A stretch of DNA of 64,000 nt from Schaalia sp. ZJ405 (GTDB lineage Bacteria; Actinomycetota; Actinomycetes; Actinomycetales; Actinomycetaceae). Both the position numbers and the translations under genes were made by a program. The stretch's first letter is position 1, and the number at the start of each line of letters is the position of its first letter. Shown here piece after piece: positions 9,470-19,057 of this stretch. Where the stretch lies: assembly GCF_011038885.2 (NCBI RefSeq), contig NZ_CP064952.1, positions 248,001 to 312,000 on the forward strand, written 5' to 3'. Under the pieces are notes generated by a model, which had not been told where the DNA came from, searched no databases, and was given only the letters and a program-made list of their open reading frames with translations.

Positions 9470-9835
9470 ATGGGGAATTTGTCGCGCTGGAAGCAGGCGT
9501 TGACTATCACCATAATGTCTACAATCTTTGTCTGGTCGATATTTATTGCATCCCATTATTCGATGGGTGTGAGACTGACTGCTCTATCGTATATCGTCTC
9601 CTTTTTCGTATATTTGCTCTGGAAAAAGGAGTCGTTGATTAAACTCACGCCTACGTGGCTCGCAGTTCTTGCTGTTTCTCTTGTTCTGTCAGTCTCCCTC
9701 TATCTTTTTTCTTCAGATGGGATATTTCGACTGCTGTCTACTGCTTCATCCTTGCTGACATTAATGCTTTTGCCACTTGCTTTCCTTTTTAATCAGCATA
9801 GTGATAAAAAGGATGATTCTCAAAGAGATGAATGA
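9470..9835 (+). CDS. Small four-helix membrane protein, unknown
   Basis: The 121-residue protein begins MGNLSRWKQ after a strong GGGAGGGG ribosome-binding site. It has four predicted membrane spans (ALTITIMSTIFVWSIFIA, LTALSYIVSFFVYLLW, WLAVLAVSLVLSVSLYLF and LLTLMLLPLAFLF) and a charged C-terminal tail. Codon use is visibly more AT-rich than in the flanking core genes, and it sits next to IS material, which suggests recent acquisition. With the preceding peptide gene it may be a peptide/immunity pair, but that is inference. It could equally be an unrelated membrane protein. Confidence 0.6.
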   Translation: MGNLSRWKQALTITIMSTIFVWSIFIASHYSMGVRLTALSYIVSFFVYLLWKKESLIKLTPTWLAVLAVSLVLSVSLYLFSSDGIFRLLSTASSLLTLMLLPLAFLFNQHSDKKDDSQRDE

Positions 9836-10016
9836 GCCGATATCGCATGATTGATGAACATCTCTCGCGCCTGCGTCTTCCCGCATCCCGGTGGGATGTG
9901 CGGCGTTGGCACAATTGACGTGTTGATGCCTCGGAAGATGCGGTGCGGCGGGAGCCCTATGGGTGCCGGTGCCACGCAGTTCGAGAGACTACGTGTTTGG
10001 TCGCCATTTCATAGCA

Positions 10017-10051
10017 GTGGGCCCGCACCCCATTTTGGGGTGCGGACCCAC
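10017..10051 (-). terminator. Terminator of sodA
   Basis: GTGGGCCCGCACCCC pairs with GGGGTGCGGACCCAC (15 bp, one mismatch) around ATTTT, 57 bases beyond the sodA stop codon. The remainder of 9836-10107 shows nothing else convincing. Confidence 0.8.
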
Positions 10052-10107
10052 AGTTCTCATCGCCTAGAGGGATTTCTTCCCCGAATGACGTGTATGAGAC
10101 GTGAAGA

Positions 10108-10728
10108 TCAGGCGTTGACCAGGCCTGTGTAGTGTGCGCGAGCACGGTCGAAACGTTCGGCGACGTTCTGCCAGTTGACAACGTTCCACCAGGCCTTGAC
10201 GTAATCGGCCTTGACGTTGAGGTAATCAAGGTAGAACGCGTGCTCCCACATGTCGATCATCAGCAGCGGAACCGTAGCGACGGGGATATTGCCCTGCTGA
10301 TCGGTCAGCTGGAAGGTTACGAGACGCTGTGCAACGGTATCCCATGCGAGGACCGCCCAGCCAGAGCCCTGCAAACCGAGAGCCGCAGCTGCGAACTGTG
10401 CTTGGAACTTCTCGAAAGATCCGAAGAATTCGGTGATCGCGGCGGCAAGCTCGCCTTCGGGACGGCCGGACTCTGGCCCCATGTTTGTCCAGAAAATCGA
10501 GTGGTTGACGTGGCCACCGAGGTTGAACGCGAGGTTCTTTTCATGGAGGTTGATGGCGGCGAAGTCACCAGCCTCGCGAGCAGCTTCGAGCTTCTCGAGG
10601 GCGGTGTTCGCACCGGCAACGTAGTTTGCATGATGCTTATCGTGGTGCAGCTCCATGATCTTGCCAGAGATGTGAGGCTCAAGAGCTGAGTAGTCGTAGG
10701 GAAGCTCGGGAAGCGTGTAGATCGTCAT
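10108..10728 (-). CDS. sodA: Superoxide dismutase, Fe/Mn family
   Basis: The 206-residue cytoplasmic enzyme dismutates superoxide. Metal ligands are in place: His28 ([10 protein letters not shown]), His76 ([10 protein letters not shown]), and Asp159 and His163 (DMWEHAF). [13 protein letters not shown] carries the Gln position typical of manganese-type and cambialistic actinobacterial enzymes, so Mn is more likely than Fe. An AGGAG ribosome-binding site lies 5 nt before the start. It is monocistronic with its own terminator. Confidence 0.97.
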   Translation of the reverse strand: MTIYTLPELPYDYSALEPHISGKIMELHHDKHHANYVAGANTALEKLEAAREAGDFAAINLHEKNLAFNLGGHVNHSIFWTNMGPESGRPEGELAAAITEFFGSFEKFQAQFAAAALGLQGSGWAVLAWDTVAQRLVTFQLTDQQGNIPVATVPLLMIDMWEHAFYLDYLNVKADYVKAWWNVVNWQNVAERFDRARAHYTGLVNA

Positions 10729-10906
10729 GTCGCTCCTAACAGTAAAGATGATGGTGAGAAAGCAACCTCAAAGTAGGTTGTTCAACCCGGTCACAAATCT
10801 AGGTTATCGCCCTTTAGTCCTATTTGCCCAGGGTGGGGACGTGTTATGGCACTTGACACGTCTCCTCCGAGCGCGCCCTCGATACGTGTACACAATGAGT
10901 GTGCGC

Positions 10907-12103
10907 TTACCGGGCCGTCACATCCTGACGCGCCTGAATGAATGCGGCAACGCACGCCTCGACATCCTCGCGCGAATGCGCGGCTGACAACTGGACACGG
11001 ATGCGCGCCTGTCCTCGGGGAACAACGGGGAACGAAAAAGCGGTGACATAGACACCAAGATCGAGCATCCGGTTGGCAATGTGCCCCGCGAAGCGGGCCC
11101 CGTCCTCGCCAGGGAACATCACCGCGTGGATCGGGTGGGTTCCGGGAAGAAGCTCAAATCCGGCCGTGGTCATCAGCGAACGAAATAGCGCAGACATGTT
11201 GTTGAGGTGGGTTCGCAAGTCATCGGATTGCGCGGCGATCCGCAGAGCCTCACGTGAACCCGCGACGATGGCTGGAGCAAGCGTGTTGGAAAACAGGTAG
11301 GGGCGTGCTCGCTGACGCAGCATATCGATGATCGCCTGATGGGCAGCAACGTAGCCACCCGAGGCGCCACCCAGGGCCTTCCCTAAAGTGCCCGTGAGAA
11401 TGTCGACGCGATCCTCGACGCCGAACAACTCGGGGGTCCCACGGCCATGTTCGCCAACAAACCCCGTCGCATGGGAGTCATCCACCATGACGAGAGCACG
11501 GAATTCCTCCGCCAGATCGCAGATGCCCGGAAGCGGAGCATAGGAACCGTCCATAGAGAACACACCGTCGGTGACAATGACGACCTGTTCAGCACCGCCG
11601 TCTCGCGCCGCCGTGAGCTGGGTTCGCAGATCCTCCAGGTCGGCGTTGCGGTAACGGAAACGCGCGGCCTTGCACAGGCGAATGCCGTCGATCAGTGATG
11701 CGTGATTGAGTTCGTCGGAAATAATTGCATCCGACGCGGTGAAGAGAGCCTCAAAAATTCCACCGTTCGCATCGAAACAGGAAGAGAAGAGGATCGCGTC
11801 ATCGGTCTTCAGGAATTCGGCGATGTCCTTTTCGAGGGCGAGGTGCTGGTCCTGTGTTCCGCAGATGAAACGGACTGATGACATACCAAATCCCCATCGA
11901 TCAAGGGCGTCTTTGGCTGCTTGGGCGGGTCGGGGATCGCCGGCCAACCCGAGATAGTTATTGGCGCAGAAATTCAATGCCTCCCCCGCGGGCGTGCGAA
12001 CCTTGGGGCCTTGGGGGGAGACGATGGCGCGTTCATGCTTGTAGAGCCCAGCGGCCTCAATGTCATCAAGAGCGAGGGTGAGTTTCGATGTCAGTGTGTC
12101 CAT
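10907..12103 (-). CDS. kbl: Glycine C-acetyltransferase (2-amino-3-ketobutyrate CoA ligase)
   Basis: The 398-residue PLP enzyme of the alpha-oxoamine synthase family cleaves 2-amino-3-ketobutyrate with CoA to glycine and acetyl-CoA. Seen are [12 protein letters not shown] near the N-terminus, [13 protein letters not shown], the [19 protein letters not shown] segment, and the Schiff-base lysine in [13 protein letters not shown] ribosome-binding site (AAGGA) precedes the ATG. It follows tdh by 65 bases on the same strand, so the two form a threonine-degradation operon in which Tdh makes the substrate for Kbl. Confidence 0.96.
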   Translation of the reverse strand: MDTLTSKLTLALDDIEAAGLYKHERAIVSPQGPKVRTPAGEALNFCANNYLGLAGDPRPAQAAKDALDRWGFGMSSVRFICGTQDQHLALEKDIAEFLKTDDAILFSSCFDANGGIFEALFTASDAIISDELNHASLIDGIRLCKAARFRYRNADLEDLRTQLTAARDGGAEQVVIVTDGVFSMDGSYAPLPGICDLAEEFRALVMVDDSHATGFVGEHGRGTPELFGVEDRVDILTGTLGKALGGASGGYVAAHQAIIDMLRQRARPYLFSNTLAPAIVAGSREALRIAAQSDDLRTHLNNMSALFRSLMTTAGFELLPGTHPIHAVMFPGEDGARFAGHIANRMLDLGVYVTAFSFPVVPRGQARIRVQLSAAHSREDVEACVAAFIQARQDVTAR

Positions 12104-12168
12104 GAGATGTCCTTGGTGGTGAGGATGAATATGGGATGAACGGGGAAGTCATGACTTGAACGCGAAGA

Positions 12169-13227
12169 TCAGGATTCCCAGTCGATGATGACTTTCCCCG
12201 CGGTTCCTGAAGCAGCGGCTGCGAAGGCCTCGTTCCATTGTTCGGGGGTGAAACGGTGCGTGATGATTGACCGCACGGCATCGCGTAGCTCCTTCGACGT
12301 TTCCATCATGTAGGTGGCCAGATACCATGTGTCGAACATTTCGCGCCCGTACACTCCCTTGATCGTCAACATCCGCGTGATGACGGCGTTCCAATTGATC
12401 GGGAAAGGCCCCTTGGGAAGTCCGAGCATCGCGATCGTTGCACCGTGGGTACACGTTGAAATAAGGGTGTCGAGTCCGCCGGGCGCCCCAGACATTTCAA
12501 GACCCGCATCGAAGCCCTCACGGATGCCCAGCCGATGCATGACCTCCGTTAGGCTGTCGCGCCCAATATCCACGGTGGCATCCGCACCTGCGCCTTTCGC
12601 TAAGGCGAGACGATCAGCCTGCATGTCTGTGATGACAACGTTGCGCGCCCCCGCGTGCTTTGCAATAGCGACGCACATGATCCCGATAGGGCCAGCACCT
12701 GTGATGAGGACGTCCTGGCCGGTGATTTCTAACTGCTGACAGGAATGGACGGCGTTGCCCAGCGGATCGAAAAGTGCCCCGAGTTCCGCGTCGATTGAAT
12801 CGGGTTGCACCCAGACATTGCCTGCGGGAACAACGACATAGTCGGCGAATCCGCCGTCGCGGTTGACGCCGATGCCGATGGCGCGGATGCACATGTGTTT
12901 GCGCCCTGCCCGGCAGTTACGGCACCGCCCACACACAATGTGTCCCTCGACTGAGACCTTCTGACCAACGTGCAGCTCGTCGCGCTCGAATCCCGTGACC
13001 ACGCCCGGGCCGATTTCAACGATTTCGCCAAAAAACTCATGTCCTAGCGTCTGCGGGGGAGTGAGTGATCCCGGAGCGCCGCCGTCCCAGTTGAATAGGT
13101 GGACGTCGGTTCCGCACAGCCCCGAACGCATCACGCGGATCTTGACCTCGCCGAAACCCGGGGTCGGTTGCTCAATGTCGAGCAGTTGCAGGCCGGGGCC
13201 GGCGGTCACTTTACGTAGGGCGCGCAT
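12169..13227 (-). CDS. tdh: L-threonine 3-dehydrogenase
   Basis: This zinc-dependent medium-chain dehydrogenase oxidises threonine to 2-amino-3-ketobutyrate with NAD+. It is 352 residues from the ATG at 13227, which has a GAGGAG ribosome-binding site 5 nt upstream. A longer in-frame start at 13278 adds a stretch without similarity. Motifs are the catalytic-zinc CGTDVH and GHEFFGEI, the structural-zinc cysteines CGRCRNCRAGRKHMC, the Rossmann GAGPIG, and FDPLGNAVHSC, a typical Tdh segment. It is the first gene of the tdh-kbl operon. Confidence 0.95.
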   Translation of the reverse strand: MRALRKVTAGPGLQLLDIEQPTPGFGEVKIRVMRSGLCGTDVHLFNWDGGAPGSLTPPQTLGHEFFGEIVEIGPGVVTGFERDELHVGQKVSVEGHIVCGRCRNCRAGRKHMCIRAIGIGVNRDGGFADYVVVPAGNVWVQPDSIDAELGALFDPLGNAVHSCQQLEITGQDVLITGAGPIGIMCVAIAKHAGARNVVITDMQADRLALAKGAGADATVDIGRDSLTEVMHRLGIREGFDAGLEMSGAPGGLDTLISTCTHGATIAMLGLPKGPFPINWNAVITRMLTIKGVYGREMFDTWYLATYMMETSKELRDAVRSIITHRFTPEQWNEAFAAAASGTAGKVIIDWES

Positions 13228-13315
13228 GACAGCTCCTCTGTAGCCGTGTGGCATCGTCGGGAATGATATGAACATCATTGTCCTCTATCCCGGGTGCATC
13301 TGCGTCACGCGCGTG

Positions 13316-13353
13316 CTCGTCCTCGTCAATGACTCTCGGGGGACGAGGACGAG
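13316..13353. repeat. Inverted pair of the dispersed repeat, containing one exact 16-mer
   Basis: CTCGTCCTCGTC (13316-13327) and GACGAGGACGAG (13342-13353) form a perfect 12-bp inverted repeat with a 14-nt loop between the divergent tdh and methyltransferase genes. The left arm runs on as the full 16-mer TCGTCCTCGTCAATGA (13317-13332). Confidence 0.7.
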
Positions 13354-13418
13354 TCCGGCTCGCCCTGCTCACCGGACCACGGGGGCGCTGCGCGCGTAAT
13401 CTTCGTAGGCTTGAGCGT

Positions 13419-15062
13419 ATGAGTGAACAATCCGCACCCGTTCCCGCCCTCAACGTCGACCTTATTGCGCGACTGACAACGGATCTTCGCGCATCGAATT
13501 GGACTGTTGAGACACTTGACGGAATGCTCAGCCAGGGCGCGCGCGACGCGATGATGCGTGACCTGCGGGTTCCCGCACTGGTGGAACTTGAGGGGAAAGA
13601 TCACCCTGCGGCGACGCTCACTCGCTTCTTCGTTCTGGGATCGAACGAACCCCGGGAACTCCTTTCTCAGGCGCTCCCGACCTTGGGAGCCTCGGGCCTC
13701 GTTGACCTGGGACTAGCGAGGCCGGTTGACTCCGCCGGCTGCACCTTGACCGCGCTCTTTGATCTACGACCTCACGCCGCAACGCTGCCCAACTCGAATG
13801 ACGCAGACAACCCGCAGGCGGAACGCGACCACCACTGGTGGATCGTCTCAGACCTCTCAGAGGCGACTACCGGTCAACCACTTCACCCCGATCATGTCCT
13901 CGGGATTGGAGGGGCAACGATCAGTTTGCTCGGTCTGACGATGCGGACGCATGTTCAACGAGCCCTCGACGTGGGGTGCGGCTGCGGAATTCAGGCACTC
14001 TACCTGGCCACCCACTGTGACCACGTTGTTGCGACGGACCTGTCTGCCCGCGCATGCGCCCTCACTCAGTTCAACGCTGCGCTCAACGATGTTGATATTG
14101 ACGTGCGCCAAGGCTCTCTTTTTGACCCCGTCAACGGCGAGGACTTCGACCTCATCGTCTCGAATCCCCCCTTCGTCATCACGCCGGAATCGGTGCGCTC
14201 CGCCGGTGCCGCTGGGATGCTTGAATACCGTGACGGCGGAATGGATCGAGACAACCTGATCCGCGAGATCATCAGGCAGTCTCCCACTCACTTGGCTCCA
14301 GGTGGAGTTCTTCAGATGCTGGCAAACTGGGAAATCCCCGCCGACTGTGATCCCGACACCGAATGGTCGCAGCGAATCGAGGAATGGCTTGACGGGCTCG
14401 GAGTCGATGCGTGGGTCGTGCAACGCGATGTCCTTGACCCTGCTCGCTACGTCGACATGTGGATCAGAGATTCCGGTGGACAACTGGTGTCACGCGAATT
14501 GTTCGAGGACACGTTTTCCACGTGGCTTCGCGACTTTATGCGAGCCGGAGTTGGAGCGATCGGCATGGGTTTTGTCGCTCTGCGACGCCCGCGTCATTCC
14601 GGCAGTGATGTCACGACTCGCACGGTGGGGGACCCGGTCCATCTATTTGAGTCTGAGCTGTCGGGAAAAGCCCCGCGGGGCCAGGACGTGGCGCACGTGC
14701 TCGGTTGTTTGCACCTGCCTGAAACACTGTGGGATCTGCGACTTGAGCGGGCGAGCGACGTGCGGGAGGAACGACACTATGTTCCCGGAGACCCCGATCC
14801 TAGTGTGCTGATCCTTCATCAGGGAGCGGGTCTTGGGCGATCGATCCGGGTGGGGAGTGCGACAAGTGCCGTCGTCGGGGCGTCCGATGGGGAACTTACT
14901 GTTGGACAAATCACCACGGCCGTCGCCACGCTCAGTGAGCGCGATATTGACGAGGTTCGCCGCGAAGTCGATCCGTCGGTGCGCGAACTCATTCGTGCGG
15001 GAATGCTGGAGATCGTCGAGGACGAGCTGCACCATTCACGCCCCCGACGCGCGATGGCCTGA
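13419..15062 (+). CDS. Class I SAM-dependent methyltransferase of the actinobacterial DUF7059 type
   Basis: The 547-residue protein has an N-terminal domain of about 190 residues of the type found in actinobacterial homologues. A Rossmann methyltransferase core follows (ALDVGCGCGIQALYLA, ATDLSARAC) with the NPPFVITP motif (VSNPPF) typical of enzymes that methylate a planar nitrogen in RNA, protein or DNA, and then a long C-terminal domain. It resembles RsmC/HemK-type enzymes but the substrate cannot be told. The start is ATG 13419, placed 7 nt after TAGGCT, so probably leaderless. Confidence 0.85.
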   Translation: MSEQSAPVPALNVDLIARLTTDLRASNWTVETLDGMLSQGARDAMMRDLRVPALVELEGKDHPAATLTRFFVLGSNEPRELLSQALPTLGASGLVDLGLARPVDSAGCTLTALFDLRPHAATLPNSNDADNPQAERDHHWWIVSDLSEATTGQPLHPDHVLGIGGATISLLGLTMRTHVQRALDVGCGCGIQALYLATHCDHVVATDLSARACALTQFNAALNDVDIDVRQGSLFDPVNGEDFDLIVSNPPFVITPESVRSAGAAGMLEYRDGGMDRDNLIREIIRQSPTHLAPGGVLQMLANWEIPADCDPDTEWSQRIEEWLDGLGVDAWVVQRDVLDPARYVDMWIRDSGGQLVSRELFEDTFSTWLRDFMRAGVGAIGMGFVALRRPRHSGSDVTTRTVGDPVHLFESELSGKAPRGQDVAHVLGCLHLPETLWDLRLERASDVREERHYVPGDPDPSVLILHQGAGLGRSIRVGSATSAVVGASDGELTVGQITTAVATLSERDIDEVRREVDPSVRELIRAGMLEIVEDELHHSRPRRAMA

Positions 15063-15341
15063 CGGTGACATCGATGAATGGGAGGACGTGAGTCGTCGTG
15101 GAAGACGTTGTTGCCCAGTTCGCGACGCATTGATGAACGAAGCGAAACCCCCAGGCGTCTGGATGGGTGCTGGAGTTGTCGGTGGTTGGTTGTATTGTCT
15201 CAGTGACAAGTCATCGCGGTGACGGTCGCTGCTCACACCCGGTGTGACGAGTGCCGCTGAGGTGGTCCTCGGCGTGACTCGGGGTAGCCTGTGGGCTGAA
15301 TGTCGAAATCCTGTCACCATCGATTCGGAAGGCGAAAAATT

Positions 15342-18107
15342 ATGGGAGCGTCGAAGCTGGTTATCGTGGAGTCCCCCGCGAAGGCAGCGACTATCGAGGG
15401 ATACCTCGGCCCCGATTACCATGTCACCGCGTCGATTGGGCATATCCGTGACCTGCCGCAGCCAAAGGACCTCCCAGCGGATATGAAAAAGGGTCCGTAT
15501 GGACGGTTCGCCGTCAGCGTGGACGATGGTTTTGTTCCGTACTATGCGGTGAATCCGGATAAGAAGAAAAAAATCACGGAACTCAAGCGTGCCCTCAAAG
15601 AGGCAGACGAACTCTATCTGGCCACTGATGAGGACCGTGAAGGAGAGGCGATTGCCTGGCATCTCCTTGAGGTTCTCAAGCCGAAAATTCCCGTGAAACG
15701 CATGGTGTTTCACGAGATCACTCGGGAGGCTATCGCCCGGGCGCTTGACAACACGCGCGAACTCGACACGGACCTTGTGGACGCTCAAGAGACCCGGCGT
15801 ATTCTCGATCGACTCTACGGGTACGAAATCTCCCCGCTGCTGTGGCGCAAAATCCGCCCCTCCCTGTCCGCCGGTCGCGTGCAATCCGTTGCTACACGAC
15901 TTGTGGTTGACCGTGAACGCGAACGCATGCGTCACATCAGCGCCGAATACTGGTCAATTGATACGGTCATCGAATCTGGCGGGCAGAGTTTTGCCGCCCG
16001 CGTTGTCTCCGTCGACGGGCATGCTGTTGCTACCGGATCAGATTTCTCTGAGCAGGGACAACTCTCCGATAAGGCCGTGAAAGCCGGCGCAACGCATATT
16101 GATGCCCAGCGCGCTCAGGCTCTTGCCCAGGCATTAGCGGCGTCGTCCTCGTCAATGATTGACTCCGTCACCCAGAAGCCCTACCGACGTCGGCCCGCTG
16201 CCCCGTTTACCACGTCAACGTTGCAGCAGGAGGCCTCGCGAAAGCTTCACTGGAATGCCGCGTCGACCATGCGGACCGCCCAATCACTGTACGAATCGGG
16301 TTACATCACCTACATGCGTACCGACTCCACCGCTCTGTCATCCCAGGCGATCTCGGCTGCCCGCAGTCAAGCGGCGGAACTTTATGGACGTGACGCTGTG
16401 GCTCAGTCGCCGCGGGTCTACGGCAAAGTAGCGAAAGGGGCGCAGGAAGCGCACGAAGCGATTCGTCCCGCGGGAGATCACTTCCGCACACCCGATGAAG
16501 TGTCCGGGATGCTCAGCCGCCAGCAGCTTGCCCTCTATGACCTCATCTGGAAACGAACTGTTGCCTCTCAGATGGCTGATGCCGTTGGCTTCACCGCAAC
16601 GATTCGTGTCCTCACCGGGGTGTCAGTTGACGGGGAGCGTTACGATGTCATCTCCTCTGCTTCCGGCACGGTCATTACCGCTCCCGGATTCCGCTTAGCC
16701 TACGAAGAAGGTCGAGACAAAGGGCGGTACGACAAAGAAAGTGCCCGATCTGAGATCGTTCTTCCGCAGGTTAACGAAGGAGATGAAGCCAGCGTCGAGG
16801 ACGCAACGGCCGAAGGACATCAGACGCAGCCCCCGGGGCGGTACACCGAGGCAACGCTGGTTAAAACAATGGAAGATCTGGGGATTGGCCGTCCCTCAAC
16901 GTATGCCGCAACGATCCAGACCATCGGTGACCGCGGATACGTCACACATCGCGGTCAATACCTCGTGCCAACGTGGCTTGCTTTTTCGGTGACACGTCTC
17001 CTGGAAGACAACCTCGCCAACCTCGTTGATTACGACTTCACGGCGTCAATGGAGACGGATCTTGACCGGATTGCCGCGGGTCAGGAAGACCGTACAGAGT
17101 TCCTCACCCACTTCTTCCTTGGCGAGGACGGAACAGGAACCACCGGTGGTCTCCAACACCAGGTTGAGTCACTGGGAGACGACATCGACGCGCGAGCCGT
17201 CAACTCCATGAGCGTTGGCGAGGGCGTCGTTGTGCGTGTTGGACGCTACGGTCCCTACCTGGAAAAGACTGACGGTACACGGGCAAATATCCCCGATGGG
17301 ATCGCTCCAGATGAGATGACCGATGAGAAGATCGCCGAACTTTTCACTCTCGCTGCTGATGATGGGCGTGAACTGGGACTTGACCCTGTGACCGGGCATA
17401 TGCTCATCGCAAAGAATGGCCGATTTGGTCCCTATGTCACGGAGATTCTCCCGTCGGAAGACGATGCGGAAGAATCTGCGTCGGACGCCACAGAACAGGC
17501 AGCAAAGAGTGCGGGGACCAAAGGAGCGACTCGGCGGAAGAAGACCGCAGTGAAACCCCGTACGGCCTCGCTGTTTAAGTCGATGGACTTGGCCACCGTT
17601 ACCCGTGATGATGCCGTGAAGCTCCTGTCCCTTCCCCGTGAAGTCGGTGTGGATCCGGTCTCCGGTGACGTTATCACCGCCCAGAACGGTCGCTATGGGC
17701 CGTACCTGAAGAAAGGAACGGATTCTCGGACGCTCTCGTCTGAGGAACAGCTCCTGACGATCAGTCTCGATGAGGCATTGGAGATTTATTCGCAACCCAA
17801 GACTCGCGGTCGGGGAGTGGCGAAACCTCCTCTACGTGAATTCGGTGAGGATCCGATCTCCCAGCGTAAGGTCGTTGTCAAGGACGGTCGATTTGGCCCG
17901 TACATCACCGACGGCGAAACCAATGTCACGGTTCCACGAGCGGAGACCGTTGAGGATCTCACTGAAGAACGAGCGTTTGAGTTGCTTGCCGATAAACGTG
18001 CGAAGGGGCCTGCGCCGAAGAAACGGGCAACAGCCCGCAAGACGACGACTCGTCGGACTGCTGCGAAGAAATCAACGACGCGTAAAACCAGTTCGCGAAC
18101 AAAATGA
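15342..18107 (+). CDS. topA: DNA topoisomerase I (type IA)
   Basis: The 921-residue enzyme relaxes negative supercoils. The N-terminal Toprim domain has KLVIVESPAKA and DEDREGEAIAWH. The catalytic tyrosine lies in YITYMRTDST. FGPYV/YGPYL-type C-terminal repeats follow, then a lysine/arginine-rich tail typical of actinobacterial TopA. I chose ATG 15342 because the conserved domain starts there; the upstream ATG at 15300 lies 9 nt after a TAGCCT box and is an alternative. The first of three genes topA-tmk-holB. An exact 16-mer of the dispersed repeat at 16143-16158 encodes the SSSSM segment before KPYRRRPAAPF. Confidence 0.96.
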   Translation: MGASKLVIVESPAKAATIEGYLGPDYHVTASIGHIRDLPQPKDLPADMKKGPYGRFAVSVDDGFVPYYAVNPDKKKKITELKRALKEADELYLATDEDREGEAIAWHLLEVLKPKIPVKRMVFHEITREAIARALDNTRELDTDLVDAQETRRILDRLYGYEISPLLWRKIRPSLSAGRVQSVATRLVVDRERERMRHISAEYWSIDTVIESGGQSFAARVVSVDGHAVATGSDFSEQGQLSDKAVKAGATHIDAQRAQALAQALAASSSSMIDSVTQKPYRRRPAAPFTTSTLQQEASRKLHWNAASTMRTAQSLYESGYITYMRTDSTALSSQAISAARSQAAELYGRDAVAQSPRVYGKVAKGAQEAHEAIRPAGDHFRTPDEVSGMLSRQQLALYDLIWKRTVASQMADAVGFTATIRVLTGVSVDGERYDVISSASGTVITAPGFRLAYEEGRDKGRYDKESARSEIVLPQVNEGDEASVEDATAEGHQTQPPGRYTEATLVKTMEDLGIGRPSTYAATIQTIGDRGYVTHRGQYLVPTWLAFSVTRLLEDNLANLVDYDFTASMETDLDRIAAGQEDRTEFLTHFFLGEDGTGTTGGLQHQVESLGDDIDARAVNSMSVGEGVVVRVGRYGPYLEKTDGTRANIPDGIAPDEMTDEKIAELFTLAADDGRELGLDPVTGHMLIAKNGRFGPYVTEILPSEDDAEESASDATEQAAKSAGTKGATRRKKTAVKPRTASLFKSMDLATVTRDDAVKLLSLPREVGVDPVSGDVITAQNGRYGPYLKKGTDSRTLSSEEQLLTISLDEALEIYSQPKTRGRGVAKPPLREFGEDPISQRKVVVKDGRFGPYITDGETNVTVPRAETVEDLTEERAFELLADKRAKGPAPKKRATARKTTTRRTAAKKSTTRKTSSRTK
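16143..16158 (+). repeat. Dispersed repeat, exact 16-mer inside topA
   Basis: TCGTCCTCGTCAATGA, read in frame within a variable linker of the protein. Confidence 0.65.
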
Positions 18108-18205
18108 AAAAATAAAAGTTCGTCGCGGATCGTCACCGCGGTGACCCAAATGCAGGTCCTCCGTGCGAGGATGTCATCATGGATCTAACGGAGGTAGGAC
18201 AAACC

Positions 18206-19057
18206 ATGACAGCCAGCGGGGTGTTCATTACATTCGAGGGCGGCGACGGTTCGGGAAAGTCCACGCAGATCCAGCGCGCTCGCACATGGTTTGAGGAACG
18301 CAACTTCGCGGTCATTGTCACGCGTGAACCCGGGGGGACGGACCTGGGGACACACCTGCGTCAGCTCGTCCAGAACGGTCCGGAGGATATTGACCCGCGC
18401 ACTGAGGCTCTTCTGTACGCAGCTGATCGTGCCTATCACGTGTCCACAGTCATTCGCCCGGCGCTTGCACGTGGCGTCATCGTCCTGGCTGATCGCTACA
18501 TTGATTCGTCGCTGGCTTATCAGGGTGCTGCACGTGAGCTGGGTACTGAAGAGATTCGGGCCCTATCTGCCTGGGCAACGCAGGATCTCAAACCCCATCT
18601 GACATTCCTCATTGACCTTCCCCCGGAGGTCGGCGCTCGGCGTAACACGGACGCCCCGGATCGGATGGAACGAGAATCAACAGACTTCCACGAGGCTGTG
18701 CGGCACGAATACCTGCGTTTAGCAGACGCTGAACCAGAACGCATTGTTGTGATCGACGGTGTTGGAACTCCTGATGAGGTCTTCTCGGAGATCCGCGGAG
18801 TCCTCAATGAGCGTTTCCCCGAGGATTCGAGCGCAGAAGATACGGAATCTGTGGAGCCAGGTCATCAGCAGCCGGGTGAAGAAAAAGCCATGCACACGCA
18901 GCAGACTGTTGAATCACCAGCGGATCGCAAGGACATCGGGTCACGCACAGAGCAACGTAAGCGACGGTCATCCCAAGCTCCGACGATGGTCGGATTCCTT
19001 GACGGTGGGGCGCAGGCAACACTGTGGGAACCCGCTGAAGATGGCACGCTGATATGA
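18206..19057 (+). CDS. tmk: Thymidylate kinase with C-terminal extension
   Basis: Tmk phosphorylates dTMP to dTDP. The P-loop EGGDGSGKST is at about residues 11-20, DRYIDSSLAYQG carries the DR(Y/H) motif, and the lid region follows. ATG 18206 has a GGAGG site upstream. The kinase domain ends near residue 205, the normal family length, but about 80 further residues follow. They are mostly polar and probably disordered, ending in a hydrophobic motif, TMVGFLDGGAQATLWEP, whose role is unknown. The stop overlaps the holB start by 4 bases (ATGA), so the two are translationally coupled. Confidence 0.95.
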   Translation: MTASGVFITFEGGDGSGKSTQIQRARTWFEERNFAVIVTREPGGTDLGTHLRQLVQNGPEDIDPRTEALLYAADRAYHVSTVIRPALARGVIVLADRYIDSSLAYQGAARELGTEEIRALSAWATQDLKPHLTFLIDLPPEVGARRNTDAPDRMERESTDFHEAVRHEYLRLADAEPERIVVIDGVGTPDEVFSEIRGVLNERFPEDSSAEDTESVEPGHQQPGEEKAMHTQQTVESPADRKDIGSRTEQRKRRSSQAPTMVGFLDGGAQATLWEPAEDGTLI

